Positions 16,296-23,363 are shown, numbered from the stretch's first letter. The stretch: DNA of 27,037 bases from an uncultured Curvibacter sp. (GCA_946481355.1 CAMLNH010000002.1:1-27037), one strand, 5' to 3'. The notes: a model not told the origin generated them from the letters alone. Program-made: numbers and translations.

Positions 16296-16817
16296 ATGCC
16301 TATCCAAGGTTTTCTGGCCCGCATCGCGGGCAAAACGAAGCAAGTCTTCGGTATTGACGTGTCGACCGGTGCTGGTGACGCCGGCAAGATCCTGGCCGCC
16401 AACTCTTCCGGCAAGCTGGACGAGTCCTTCCTGCCGCCCGGCGCCGGTGTGCAGACCGTCAGCGCGCCAACGACCGACGCGCTGAGTGCCGGCAACTTTG
16501 TCAACTTTTTCAGCGATAGCGGCACGTTCAGCTGCCGGTTGGCCGACAACAGCAATGGCCGACAAGCTGACGGATTCGTGCAGGATGCCTTCGCGATTGC
16601 CGCGACGGCAGTGGTGTACCCGCTTGACGGCGTGAACGCAGACCTTTCCGGCTTGACGCAGGGCGCGCCGTACTGGCTGGGCACGGCCGGCGGCGTCATC
16701 GACACGCCGCTGGACGAAACCGACGTGGCGAACGCCAACAAGGTCAGCCAGTACCTCGGCATCGCCAAGAGCGCCACCGAGCTTGTGACCGACGATCAAG
16801 GCTACGTGGTCCTGTAA
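16296..16817 (+). CDS. Small virion or tail-associated protein
   Basis: The chosen start is the ATG at 16296, preceded by GGAG at 8 nt spacing; a TTG at 16290 is in frame but fits the spacing less well. The product is 173 residues. It has an N-terminal GKILAANSSGKLDESFLPPG motif typical of phage fibre and decoration proteins, in which a short strand-turn precedes the functional domain. It continues with a beta-rich body containing ADLSGLTQGAPYWLG. No transmembrane or enzymatic motif is visible. Its stop TAA overlaps the next gene's ATG by one base. Position among the fibre genes supports a virion role; the precise function is unknown. Confidence 0.75.
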   Translation: MPIQGFLARIAGKTKQVFGIDVSTGAGDAGKILAANSSGKLDESFLPPGAGVQTVSAPTTDALSAGNFVNFFSDSGTFSCRLADNSNGRQADGFVQDAFAIAATAVVYPLDGVNADLSGLTQGAPYWLGTAGGVIDTPLDETDVANANKVSQYLGIAKSATELVTDDQGYVVL

Positions 16818-18040
16818 TGGCAATCCGGCGCGCTCTTGTCCGCTACCTGGGGCGCTCGGTGCAGATGGCGCCGAGCGATACCCTGCCTGCGTCCAACATC
16901 CCTGTGGTGGTGGCGAGCCAGACAGATGCGGCAAGCGGCAAGACCACTCCAGCGAACGCTGACGCGCTTCCCATTGTGGATAGCGCTGCGTCCAACGGGC
17001 TCAAGAAGCTGACCTTCTCGAACCTGTTGGCGTGGGTTCGCGCCAACGCCCTGGTGTCCGGCACAAACATCAAGACCGCGGGCGGCCAGAGCCTTGTTGG
17101 TTCTGGCGATGCGCCCATCGTCGCCCCTGAAACGACTGCTGCCAGCAGCAAGACCACGCCCGTCGATGCGGACACCTTGCCCCTGGTGGACAGCGCTGCG
17201 GCGAACGGGATCAAGAAGCTGACCTGGGCGAACCTGAAGCTCACTCTTGCCGGGGTATTTCGCGAGAAGCTGACCGCAGCCCGCACCTACTACGTGCGCT
17301 CGGACGGCAGCGACAGCAACGATGGCCTCGCGAACACCAGCGGCGGCGCCTTCCTGACGCTGCAGAAGGCTATCGACGTCGCCAGCGCCCTCGACAACGG
17401 CGGCTTCAACATCACCTTGCAGATGGGCGACGCCACCTACAGCGCGGGTGCGACGCTCAAGAGCTTCGTGGGATCGGGGCGGATCATCGTGCTGGGGAAC
17501 CAGACCACGCCCGCCAACGTGCACATCTCAGTCGCATCCGGTGCATGCGTATCTGGTACCAACGTTCAGGGCATCTATGAGATTCGATACCTCAAGCTGA
17601 CCAGCGCAGCCACTGGTAATTTGGTATCGCTCAATGGCGCGACAACTTATGTTGTGCTGCAGGGACTCAACTATGGCTCTACTGGCTCTGGCGGCTATGC
17701 GCACATCAGCTGCCAGAACGGTGCCACCGCCGACTTTGCGGCCACGGCGTATTCGATCACCGGCGGTGCCGGTTATCACCTTTACACCAACATCGGCGGC
17801 CGGATCGGCTGCAACGTGCTGACCTGCACCTTGACCGGCACGCCAGCCTTTGCGAACGCCTTTGCGTACGCAGGCTTGAATGCCATCACCCGCGCCGTGG
17901 CCGTCACCTTCAGCGGGTCGGCCACCGGCAAGCGCTACGAGGCGGTCACCAATGGTGTGATCGACGTCGCAGGCGCTGGCGCCACATACCTGCCTGGCAA
18001 TGCTGCTGGCACGGTGGACGCAACCGGGGTTTATTCATGA
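16817..18040 (+). CDS. Probable tail fibre/spike with beta-helix
   Basis: A 407-residue protein. Two copies of a segment (K-T-T-P, AD, LP, VDSAA, NG, KKLT) lie at residues 39-70 and 109-140, exactly 70 residues apart; similar segments occur in trimeric fibre shafts. From about residue 157, TYYVRSDGSDSNDG leads into FLTLQKAID, the usual entry into a right-handed pectin-lyase-like beta-helix. The remainder is Gly, Thr, Ser and Ala-rich, with short repeating strands to the C-terminus. Receptor recognition or polysaccharide degradation is possible, but I see no catalytic signature. Its TGA overlaps the next ATG (ATGA). This is the best host-recognition candidate in the window. Fibre assignment is inference from fold and context. 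Confidence 0.75.
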   Translation: MAIRRALVRYLGRSVQMAPSDTLPASNIPVVVASQTDAASGKTTPANADALPIVDSAASNGLKKLTFSNLLAWVRANALVSGTNIKTAGGQSLVGSGDAPIVAPETTAASSKTTPVDADTLPLVDSAAANGIKKLTWANLKLTLAGVFREKLTAARTYYVRSDGSDSNDGLANTSGGAFLTLQKAIDVASALDNGGFNITLQMGDATYSAGATLKSFVGSGRIIVLGNQTTPANVHISVASGACVSGTNVQGIYEIRYLKLTSAATGNLVSLNGATTYVVLQGLNYGSTGSGGYAHISCQNGATADFAATAYSITGGAGYHLYTNIGGRIGCNVLTCTLTGTPAFANAFAYAGLNAITRAVAVTFSGSATGKRYEAVTNGVIDVAGAGATYLPGNAAGTVDATGVYS

Positions 18041-18495
18041 CCACCTACCAACTGACTGGCGAGGGCTATGTCGTCAAGAATGGTGACACGAAGGTGCCCA
18101 TTCTTGATGTGCCAGCTGGCTACGACCAGCACCCGGAAACCTTGGCATACCGCGCCTGGCTTGCCGCTGGCGGTGTGCCGCTGCCTGCGGATAGCGCCAC
18201 GCAGTTCCAGCGCGACGAAGCCCGCTACACCAAGCGGGCGGCCGTGCGCGACAACCTGATGGCGTTCATGGCGGCCGACAACATGAGCCGCGTGCGCTCT
18301 GGTGTATGGCAGGTTTCTGACCTGACGGCGCTCATGGACGATCCGGCCGTCACTGCGGCCACGGCCTACATGGGCACGCTGGCCTTTGAGCTTGCCGCCC
18401 AGGCCATCCAGGATGCCCAATCCCCCCTGCTCACGCAGGCCATCAAGGACGTGTGGGTGGCGAAGCTGGAAGAGCACTACTACCTGGAGGGCTGA
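18037..18495 (+). CDS. Small phage protein downstream of tail fibre
   Basis: 152 residues, starting in the ATGA overlap with the fibre gene, with a G-rich stretch upstream. The N-terminal 45 residues are beta-like (YQLTGEGYVVKNGDTKVPILDV), followed by a mainly helical region from about residue 55 with an Arg/Asp-rich segment (QRDEARYTKRAAVRDNL). The C-terminal helix ends KLEEHYYLEG. Genes in this position are often fibre-assembly or tail-fibre chaperones, and the N-terminal VKNGD turn with a helical C-terminus is compatible with that. I cannot match it to a known chaperone family, so the role remains open. A 30-nt gap separates it from the holin gene. Confidence 0.65.
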   Translation: MTTYQLTGEGYVVKNGDTKVPILDVPAGYDQHPETLAYRAWLAAGGVPLPADSATQFQRDEARYTKRAAVRDNLMAFMAADNMSRVRSGVWQVSDLTALMDDPAVTAATAYMGTLAFELAAQAIQDAQSPLLTQAIKDVWVAKLEEHYYLEG

Positions 18496-18525
18496 TCGGC
18501 CCGGCACAACAAAAAAGGAACCCCG

Positions 18526-18918
18526 ATGAAAATTGAAACACTCGACACCATCTCGAATGTCGCCGGCAAAGTCACCACCATCAGCGGTTTTGGGGGCGCC
18601 GTGGCGTTCGTCCTGAACAACCTCATCGGCCTGATCGGCGTGCTGGTTGCGCTGGTGGGCCTGCTGGTGAACATCCACTACAAACGCAAGGCCGACAAGC
18701 GCCGCGAGCAGGAATTCCTGATCGACACCCAGCTGAAGAAGAACGCAGACCGGCGTTTCGAGGAATGGCAGAAGTTCCGCATGGAGTCTGCCCGCCAGGG
18801 GCTCCACGTGCCCCCCATCACCGATTTCGGCGCCCTGGCGCCAGCGGCCGGCCCCTGGTCAGACGGGAGCCGCGAAGAGCGCGAAAAGCGCCAGGATGAA
18901 GAAGATGGCAACAACTGA
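18526..18918 (+). CDS. Holin (phage membrane lysis protein)
   Basis: 130 residues, with ribosome binding site AAGGA about 8 nt before the ATG. A weak hydrophobic segment lies at about residues 12-30 (VTTISGFGGAVAFVL) and a strong one at 33-50 (LIGLIGVLVALVGLLVNI), followed by the basic HYKRKADKRRE. The cytoplasmic C-terminus is long, charged and Arg/Glu-rich, ending EDGNN. This topology fits a two-segment (class II-like) holin that opens the inner membrane. The last 14 nt overlap the endolysin gene, whose ribosome binding region lies inside this gene. A C-terminal tail of about 78 residues is longer than in many holins. The gene heads a canonical holin, endolysin, spanin cassette. Confidence 0.82.
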   Translation: MKIETLDTISNVAGKVTTISGFGGAVAFVLNNLIGLIGVLVALVGLLVNIHYKRKADKRREQEFLIDTQLKKNADRRFEEWQKFRMESARQGLHVPPITDFGALAPAAGPWSDGSREEREKRQDEEDGNN

Positions 18919-19528
18919 CCAGAATAAGGGCAAGGTGTGGGCTACGCTCGGCGCGGCCGTGCTGGGCATCGTGGCCACCGTGTTCGCTGTGGAGGGCGGA
19001 TACAGCAACAACCCGGCCGATCCCGGCGGCGAGACGAACCACGGTGTGACGGTGGCCGTCGCCCGCCAGGACGGCTACACCGGTCCCATGCGTGACTTGC
19101 CCAAGGAGCGCGCCGAGTTCATCTACCGCAAGGGGTATGTCGCCCGCCCGGGCTTCGAGCCCATCATCGCCATGTCGCCGGCCGTGGGGCTGAAGGTGGT
19201 GGACGCCGGGGTGAATGCCGGCACCGCCCGCGCTGCGCGCTGGTTCCAGGCGGCCCTGAACCAGATGAGCCGCGGCGGCCAGGACTACCCGCTGGTGTCC
19301 GAGGACGGCCAGATCGGCCCGCAGACCCTGGCCGCGTACCGAGCGCTCGAGCGCAAGCGCGGCCGGACGAAGGCCTGCGAGCTGGTGCTGAAGCTGATGG
19401 ACATCCAGCAGGGAACCCATTACACCAGCCTGAAGAAGCCCATGTTCGTCGTGGGCTGGGTTGACCACCGCATAGGCAACGTGCCGCTGGAGCGTTGCGC
19501 CGATTCCGTTCAAGGGAGCACGCCATGA
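18905..19528 (+). CDS. Endolysin, GH108-type muramidase with SAR-like N-terminus
   Basis: The start is the ATG at 18905, preceded by AGGA at 8 nt; an ATG at 18896 is in frame but badly spaced. The 207-residue product carries the GH108 catalytic motif EGGYSNNPADPGGETNHGVT with catalytic Glu30. The family's usual amphipathic helix is replaced by an Ala/Gly-rich hydrophobic stretch at residues 11-29 that directly abuts the catalytic Glu, as in signal-anchor-release endolysins. The C-terminal part (DAGVNAGTARAARWFQAALN, DGQIGPQTLAAY) matches the peptidoglycan-binding half of the family. It cleaves the glycan backbone of peptidoglycan after holin action. Its stop overlaps the i-spanin ATG (ATGA). 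Confidence 0.92.
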   Translation: MATTDQNKGKVWATLGAAVLGIVATVFAVEGGYSNNPADPGGETNHGVTVAVARQDGYTGPMRDLPKERAEFIYRKGYVARPGFEPIIAMSPAVGLKVVDAGVNAGTARAARWFQAALNQMSRGGQDYPLVSEDGQIGPQTLAAYRALERKRGRTKACELVLKLMDIQQGTHYTSLKKPMFVVGWVDHRIGNVPLERCADSVQGSTP

Positions 19529-20055
19529 TTATCGACAAGGTAAAAGCCTATGGTTTCCAGGCCCTCGCCCTGGTGTTTGGCGTACTGCTGCTGGTGCAGA
19601 CGTACCGCCTGCACACCGAGCAGTTGGAGCATGGCAAGCTGATCGCTGCGACCGCCCAGGCTGGCGAGCAGCGCGCCGTCGCCGGCCGGGTGGAAGACAA
19701 TAAGGAAGCCGACAAAGACGCCGCGCACGCGGCAGCAACCCAGGAGAACGCAGATGCTTTCACGCAAACACAGCCTGCCCGCGATGCTGCTCATCGCGCT
19801 GATCTTGCCCGCGTTGAGCGGCTGCGCCTCGCCGCCGAAAGACGCGCCGCCACCTACCGGGCGCAAGCCCAAGCTGATGCCGCTGCCCGGAGTCATCTCG
19901 CGGATCGACTTGAAGCCTTCGACCGACAGCTTGTCGAAGGGGTCGCAGTGGTCGGAGAACTCCGAGCGGATCTTGAACGGCGAGACGCCGAAGTAGTCCT
20001 GCTGCACAAGCAGGTGATGATTGAGCGAGAGCGCATAACCGAAGCGCCACAATAA
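19525..20055 (+). CDS. Rz: i-spanin (Rz-like)
   Basis: 176 residues, starting in the ATGA overlap with the endolysin gene. A single N-terminal transmembrane segment (residues about 8-26, AYGFQALALVFGVLLLVQTY) anchors the inner membrane. The rest is a periplasmic, charged, Ala/Glu/Arg/Gln-rich helix, predicted as coiled coil, ending KQVMIERERITEAPQ. Its +1 frame contains a complete lipoprotein gene (19754-19996), the classical Rz/Rz1 arrangement. Together they fuse the inner and outer membranes in the last step of lysis. The nesting forces composition constraints visible as Ala/Arg-rich stretches in the overlap. Confidence 0.92.
   Translation: MIIDKVKAYGFQALALVFGVLLLVQTYRLHTEQLEHGKLIAATAQAGEQRAVAGRVEDNKEADKDAAHAAATQENADAFTQTQPARDAAHRADLARVERLRLAAERRAATYRAQAQADAAARSHLADRLEAFDRQLVEGVAVVGELRADLERRDAEVVLLHKQVMIERERITEAPQ
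19754..19996 (+). CDS. Rz1: o-spanin lipoprotein (Rz1-like), nested in Rz
   Basis: 80 residues, entirely inside the i-spanin gene in the +1 frame, with ribosome binding site AGGAG before the ATG. The lipoprotein signal has a basic start (SRKH), a hydrophobic core and the lipobox LSGC, with Cys24 as the acylated residue. The mature protein would have about 57 residues and is Pro-rich (KDAPPPTGRKPKLMPLPG), as in Rz1 proteins. It should be anchored in the outer membrane and bind the i-spanin coiled coil. The nested layout and lipobox make this call firm. Confidence 0.92.
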   Translation: MLSRKHSLPAMLLIALILPALSGCASPPKDAPPPTGRKPKLMPLPGVISRIDLKPSTDSLSKGSQWSENSERILNGETPK

Positions 20056-20133
20056 ATACATTGCAGAATTCCAGCGCAACGGGCGACAATGATGGCCCGC
20101 GCCGGCCGGCCGCCGGATCTACTGGAATTCCTC
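20056..20133 (+). promoter_or_regulatory. Intergenic region with paired EcoRI-containing inverted repeat and GC palindrome
   Basis: GAATTCCAG (20066-20074) and CTGGAATTC (20122-20130) are a perfect 9-bp inverted repeat 47 nt apart. Between them lies a GC-rich palindromic core, GCCGGCCGGC (20101-20110). A weak sigma70-like pair, TTGCAG (20061) and GACAAT (20085) at 18 nt, may drive the next gene. Function is unproven. Confidence 0.35.
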
Positions 20134-21060
20134 ATGACATCCCCTGAACGCAAGATCATCACCCCCACCGTGGGGCGCAAAGTCTGGTTTCGCCCGAACG
20201 GGTGCCTCAACCTGCAGGTGCCGAACCATTCCCATTACGCGACCACGCCGCCTGCCATCATCAGCCAAGAGCAGCCGCTTGATGCAACCGTGGTGTACGT
20301 TTGGAATGATCGCACGGTGAACCTTGTAGTGTTTGACCATTACGGCTTCCCATTCGTGGCGTCCAGCGTCACCCTGGTGCAGGAGGGCGACGCAATCCCC
20401 GGCATCGGCTTCTACTGCGAATGGATGCCCTACCAGACCGGGCAGGCCCGCAAGGAGCAGGCCCCGGCACGCGAAGACAATCAGACAGCCTACCCATCAA
20501 GCCGGCATCAGCAGATGGAATGGGCGCTGGTTTCCGGTGCGGCCCGCCAGATCGCCGCAGATCCAGAGCGGGCGCGAGACATTGCCAACGGCATCAAGAC
20601 ATTCCTGCAGATTGTTTCAAACAATGGCCCCGTTATTGCCGTACAGGCAGGCCCTGACTTGAGCCAGAGGGACGTTGTTGCCACACGATTGCAGGGCACC
20701 CTTGAAGAACCACTGCCGTTTACTCCCATGCATGCCGATGGATCGCCAGCAGATCCCGAAAAGTTCGGTGTTGTGCTTGATGCGCGCATTGGCTGGGCCA
20801 TGGGCGAGGCCCCGCGCGTGACCGAGCAGGACGTGCGCGACCAGATCGTGGGCGAAACCTACACCGTGCTGCCCAGTGGGCGCGTGACGGTGTGCGAGCT
20901 GACCCTGCGCAACGGGTTCACGGTGCGCGGCGAGTCGGCCGTGGTGTTCATCGAAAACAATGTCCCCGAGCTGGGGCGCAAATACGCACGCGAGGATGCA
21001 GAGCGCAAGGTGTGGATGCTGTGCGGGTTCCTGCTGCGCGAGAACACCCCTCTGCGCTGA
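20134..21060 (+). CDS. Phage protein with C-terminal gp49/gene 66-type domain
   Basis: The start chosen is the ATG at 20134, just before PTVGRKVWF; an in-frame ATG at 20089 would add a poorly conserved-looking 15-residue leader. The 308-residue product has an N-terminal region (VGRKVWFRPNG, PLDATVVYVWNDRTVNLVVFD, FYCEWMPYQTGQ) common in small phage proteins. A middle segment of about 100 residues resembles nothing I know. The C-terminal region (VTEQDVRDQIVGETYTVLP, TVCELTLRNGFTVRGESAVV, LGRKYAREDAERKVWMLCGFLL) fits the N4 gp49/Sf6 gene 66 family. Two usually separate phage modules therefore appear fused. It is the last rightward gene before the terminator. Function is unknown in this family. 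Confidence 0.75.
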   Translation: MTSPERKIITPTVGRKVWFRPNGCLNLQVPNHSHYATTPPAIISQEQPLDATVVYVWNDRTVNLVVFDHYGFPFVASSVTLVQEGDAIPGIGFYCEWMPYQTGQARKEQAPAREDNQTAYPSSRHQQMEWALVSGAARQIAADPERARDIANGIKTFLQIVSNNGPVIAVQAGPDLSQRDVVATRLQGTLEEPLPFTPMHADGSPADPEKFGVVLDARIGWAMGEAPRVTEQDVRDQIVGETYTVLPSGRVTVCELTLRNGFTVRGESAVVFIENNVPELGRKYAREDAERKVWMLCGFLLRENTPLR

Positions 21061-21069
21061 CCGCCGACA

Positions 21070-21103
21070 ATGAAAAGGCCCGCACTGCGCGGGCCTTTTT
21101 CAT
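21070..21103. terminator. Bidirectional rho-independent terminator between converging operons
   Basis: An 11-bp stem (21073-21083 with 21089-21099) around the loop ACTGC is flanked by A-run and T-run sequences. AAAAGGCCCGC pairs with GCGGGCCTTTT, so both strands see a GC-rich stem followed by U-run. It follows the + strand stop at 21060 by about 13 nt and overlaps the − strand stop at 21100. It should terminate both arms. Confidence 0.9.
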
Positions 21104-21387
21104 TTGCTGGGTGTTTTCCAGCGCTGTGGCCGCCCGCAGGCCCTGGTTCGATCCAGATCCTTCACGACCTCGCCTATTGTCGTGTCCACGATGGCGCGCC
21201 CGCTGCGCTTCTGCTCGGCTTCCCAGCCATCAAACGCAGGGTTTTCGCGCAGGCAATACTCGACCGCTACGCCTGTCATCGGGTGCAGCGACACAACCAC
21301 GGGATAGTTATTGTCCAGCGGGTGCTTCGCCTTGCTGAAAGTTGCTTCCATTTCTTCTACGGTGAGCGATTTTGGTCTATTTGGCAT
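21100..21387 (-). CDS. Small phage orphan, last gene of leftward arm
   Basis: The start is the ATG at 21387, with an exact AGGAGG 5 nt upstream. The longer frame from 21423 lacks a ribosome binding site. The 95-residue product begins MPNRPKSLTVEEMEATFSKA, then has a KHPLDNNYPVVVSLHPMTG segment and a Lys/Arg-rich C-terminus. The order, a short amphipathic helix followed by a beta-like VVVSLHP, is compatible with a small DNA- or protein-binding fold. I recognise no family. It starts 11 nt inside the upstream gene's end, so the two are coupled, and it ends within the terminator stem region. Confidence 0.75.
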   Translation of the reverse strand: MPNRPKSLTVEEMEATFSKAKHPLDNNYPVVVSLHPMTGVAVEYCLRENPAFDGWEAEQKRSGRAIVDTTIGEVVKDLDRTRACGRPQRWKTPSK

Positions 21388-21685
21388 CTTGGCCTCCTGG
21401 AGTTTTTGGGGGGATCGTTGCATATGGCTTGATGAGCCGGATCAACCCGAACACCCCGCGCCCGGCGCGCGCTCGGCCGCCGCGCTCCTTCCACTTTCCG
21501 GTTCCTGGCCAGAAGTCCCAGGCGCCGGCCACCACCAGGTGCACGCCCCCGTTGTTGCTCACGAACGGGATGCCTTCCTCGGCCAGCCGCAGGGCGCTGC
21601 GGTCGCGGTTGGAGGCCCGCCGCTCCTGGCTGGCCTGGCGCATGCCGGCGAACACCTCGCCCATGCTGTAGTCGTCGTCATCCAC
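21377..21685 (-). CDS. Small conserved-type phage protein with GG-HL and GRGV motifs
   Basis: The GTG at 21685 is preceded by AAGGAG with a 7-nt spacer, better than the ATG at 21703, which has none. The 102-residue protein begins with an acidic DDDDY segment. It carries GIPFVSNNGGVHLVVAG, then FWPGTGKW and RGVFGLI near the end. This set of motifs recurs in uncharacterised small proteins of beta- and gammaproteobacterial phages. No catalytic function is known to me. It begins 8 nt before the end of the upstream gene, a coupled arrangement. I am confident that it is a gene but not about its role. Confidence 0.8.
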   Translation of the reverse strand: MDDDDYSMGEVFAGMRQASQERRASNRDRSALRLAEEGIPFVSNNGGVHLVVAGAWDFWPGTGKWKERGGRARAGRGVFGLIRLIKPYATIPPKTPGGQDAK

Positions 21686-21872
21686 CTGTTGGCTCCTTTC
21701 CATAGACTGCGCAGCCGGCGGGCGTGGGGCGGTGCTCCAGGCCCTGCACAAGGCCTTTGCGGTGCAGTGCCTGCACCACCAGCGCCCGCGGGTGCTTCTG
21801 TGCGTTCTGCAGTCCGTTGTTGGTGATCGCCTCGCGCAGCACGGTGCGCTGGGCGCGCGAGAGTCGGATCAT
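21678..21872 (-). CDS. Small winged-helix-like protein
   Basis: The start is the ATG at 21872, overlapping the upstream stop in ATGA, with GAGGG upstream. The 64-residue product reads as a small helix-turn-helix fold: LSRAQRTVLREAI, then KHPRALVVQALHRKGLV as the recognition-like helix and wing, then RPTPAGCAVYG. This is the pattern of small winged-helix regulators seen in phage early operons. DNA binding is therefore likely, but the target is unknown. The longer frame, starting at 22040, reads as a shadow of the upstream gene. Confidence 0.75.
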   Translation of the reverse strand: MIRLSRAQRTVLREAITNNGLQNAQKHPRALVVQALHRKGLVQGLEHRPTPAGCAVYGKEPTGG

Positions 21873-22594
21873 TTGGCACCCTCGAAAGAGATGACCCACA
21901 CGTAGGGGTTGGCGTCCCAGCTGGCGTCGCCGTTGATGGAGCGCCATAGGGTGGCGAACGAATTGCCGGGAGTTGCCAGATTGGGCGACCAGCTTTGCGG
22001 GTGGCCGGGCAAGTAGTTGCGCCACAGTCGCGTGCCGCACGGGTGAGGCGGCATTTCCTCGATGCCCTCGGCCATGCAGTCGGCTTCGTTATCCCATATC
22101 GTCCACAGTCGCTCAACGCGCACGGCGGTGATCTTGCGCCGGATGCGCACCGCCGCCTTGGGCATGAAGATGGCCGGGCGCTTCCACCAGCCCACCTCGT
22201 GCAGTTCACGCTTGCGCCGTGGCATCTTTTCGGTCGCCTCGTACCTGTAGGCATTGCCAGAGCCGAGCGTCTCATCAACGAAGTGCCATTCCTCGCGGCC
22301 CTTCTTTTTGTTGAGGCGCTTGGTCCAATGGCCCCAGGCAAAGAACGTCTCGCGCGTCACCAGGGTGTCGCCCGGCTGACCATATGGGCAACGCGCCAGC
22401 ACCCCGGGGGGGATGTCCAGGCCGTCGACACCGAACTCTGTCATGCCGCTTTTGCGCCCGGTGGGCCACATGAGCGTCTTTGTCACTTCATCGCGGCGCG
22501 GCTGTGGATTCACCACGCGCCGGGTCATGGTCTTCAGGTCAGCCAACTGGGCCAGCACCATGGGGGTGCTGAAAAGGATGTTGATGTCACGCAA
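21869..22594 (-). CDS. ASCH-like phage protein, TTG start
   Basis: 241 residues. The TTG at 22594 follows GGGAG with an 8-nt spacer and overlaps the upstream gene's stop by 8 nt. This gives the typical N-terminus RDINILFSTPMVLAQL. The family signature is clear: KTMTRRVVNPQP, CPYGQPGDTLVTRETF, VRVERLWTIWDNEADCMAEGI, and FATLWRSINGDASWDANPYVWV at the C-terminus. These ASCH-like phage proteins are often annotated as morphogenesis or RNA-binding related, with no settled reaction. The nearest ATG is too far inside to keep the first conserved strand, so TTG is preferred. It precedes a coupled small helix-turn-helix gene. Confidence 0.85.
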   Translation of the reverse strand: MRDINILFSTPMVLAQLADLKTMTRRVVNPQPRRDEVTKTLMWPTGRKSGMTEFGVDGLDIPPGVLARCPYGQPGDTLVTRETFFAWGHWTKRLNKKKGREEWHFVDETLGSGNAYRYEATEKMPRRKRELHEVGWWKRPAIFMPKAAVRIRRKITAVRVERLWTIWDNEADCMAEGIEEMPPHPCGTRLWRNYLPGHPQSWSPNLATPGNSFATLWRSINGDASWDANPYVWVISFEGAK

Positions 22595-23141
22595 GGCAAA
22601 GTCTCCCTTTGTGGACGAACAAGGCGCGGCCTGGCAGTCCCATGGCCCTGTGTTGTTCGCGCACCATGTACCTGTCGCGCATCGAACCCATTTCAGCAAG
22701 ATGGCGCGCGGCTGCCCGCTCGACTGTTTCCGCCACCGCCGCCCGTGCTTCGCGCTCGAGCTTGGGCAGGAAGTCGGCGCGCTGCGCAGCCAGCAGGCGC
22801 AGGCCGGCCCGCAGGTCCGGGTGCAGTTCAAGGTGGTCAAGCGCCGGATCAAGGATCTGGTTATGGTCCCAGCAGATGACGTAGCACATGCCGCCCAGCA
22901 CTCGGCCGTGGAAGTTCGGCGCCGTGCGCAGCAGCCGGGCCAAGTGGTTGTAGAGCACCTGCAGGTGCTTGGGCTCTTCGCAGTCGAACGCCTCGTCCTC
23001 GTGGCTGAGGTACTTTGGCAGGTCTTCCGGTGCGCCGTGGACGGGCCAGGGCCCACCCCAGCGCTCGTCGATGGCGTCCAGCAGGGCCAGCAGCTCGCCG
23101 CCGGCATCAATGTCCCGAGCGGATGGTTTTGCCATTCTCAT
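22587..23141 (-). CDS. Conserved-type phage hypothetical protein
   Basis: The ATG at 23141 lies in ATGA with the upstream gene and has AGGAGG 10 nt upstream; an in-frame ATG at 23135 is also possible. The 184-residue protein starts with DIDAGGELLALLDAIDERWG, then carries LQVLYNHLARLLRTAPNFHG and GMCYVICWDHNQILDP. The C-terminal half is helical with alternating Glu/Arg (KLEREARAAVAETVERAAA). The N-terminal motifs recur in phage hypothetical proteins; function is unknown. It overlaps the next gene by 8 nt, completing a tight string of coupled genes. Confidence 0.8.
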   Translation of the reverse strand: MRMAKPSARDIDAGGELLALLDAIDERWGGPWPVHGAPEDLPKYLSHEDEAFDCEEPKHLQVLYNHLARLLRTAPNFHGRVLGGMCYVICWDHNQILDPALDHLELHPDLRAGLRLLAAQRADFLPKLEREARAAVAETVERAAARHLAEMGSMRDRYMVREQHRAMGLPGRALFVHKGRLCLA

Positions 23142-23359
23142 GGTGCCGGGCCCTCCTGCTTGGGCCGCAGGCTGTCGCGGGCAGCCTGCAGGGCTTCGAG
23201 GTGCCCCTGCGTCACCTGCCCCTTGGCTGCCGCGAACTCGCGGTACACGGTGCGCTGGATGTCGGATGGCACCAGGCGCCAGTGGCGACCGCACATGGCC
23301 ATGCCATGGGGAACCATGCGGCTGCAGCCGTCCGCAATGCACTTGTGGGGTTTGGTCAT
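23138..23359 (-). CDS. Zn-finger-like microprotein (73 aa)
   Basis: The protein begins MTKPHKCIADGCSRMVPHG, then MAMCGRHWRLVP. The spacing C-x4-C, then C-x2-H is that of a small treble-clef-like zinc site, with the second pair being CGRH. The rest is one or two short helices with Gln, Arg and Ala. No ribosome binding site is strong, so translation may be coupled to the preceding gene, 4 nt away. It ends in ATGA with the next gene. Such microproteins are common in phage early operons and may bind nucleic acid. That is inference. Confidence 0.7.
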   Translation of the reverse strand: MTKPHKCIADGCSRMVPHGMAMCGRHWRLVPSDIQRTVYREFAAAKGQVTQGHLEALQAARDSLRPKQEGPAP

Positions 23360-23363
23360 GGCA

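Noticed and set aside
20089..20133. Longer N-terminus for the gp49-type gene
   Set aside because: It runs through the GC palindrome and reads as MMARAGRPPDLL; the ATG at 20134 fits the conserved start better.
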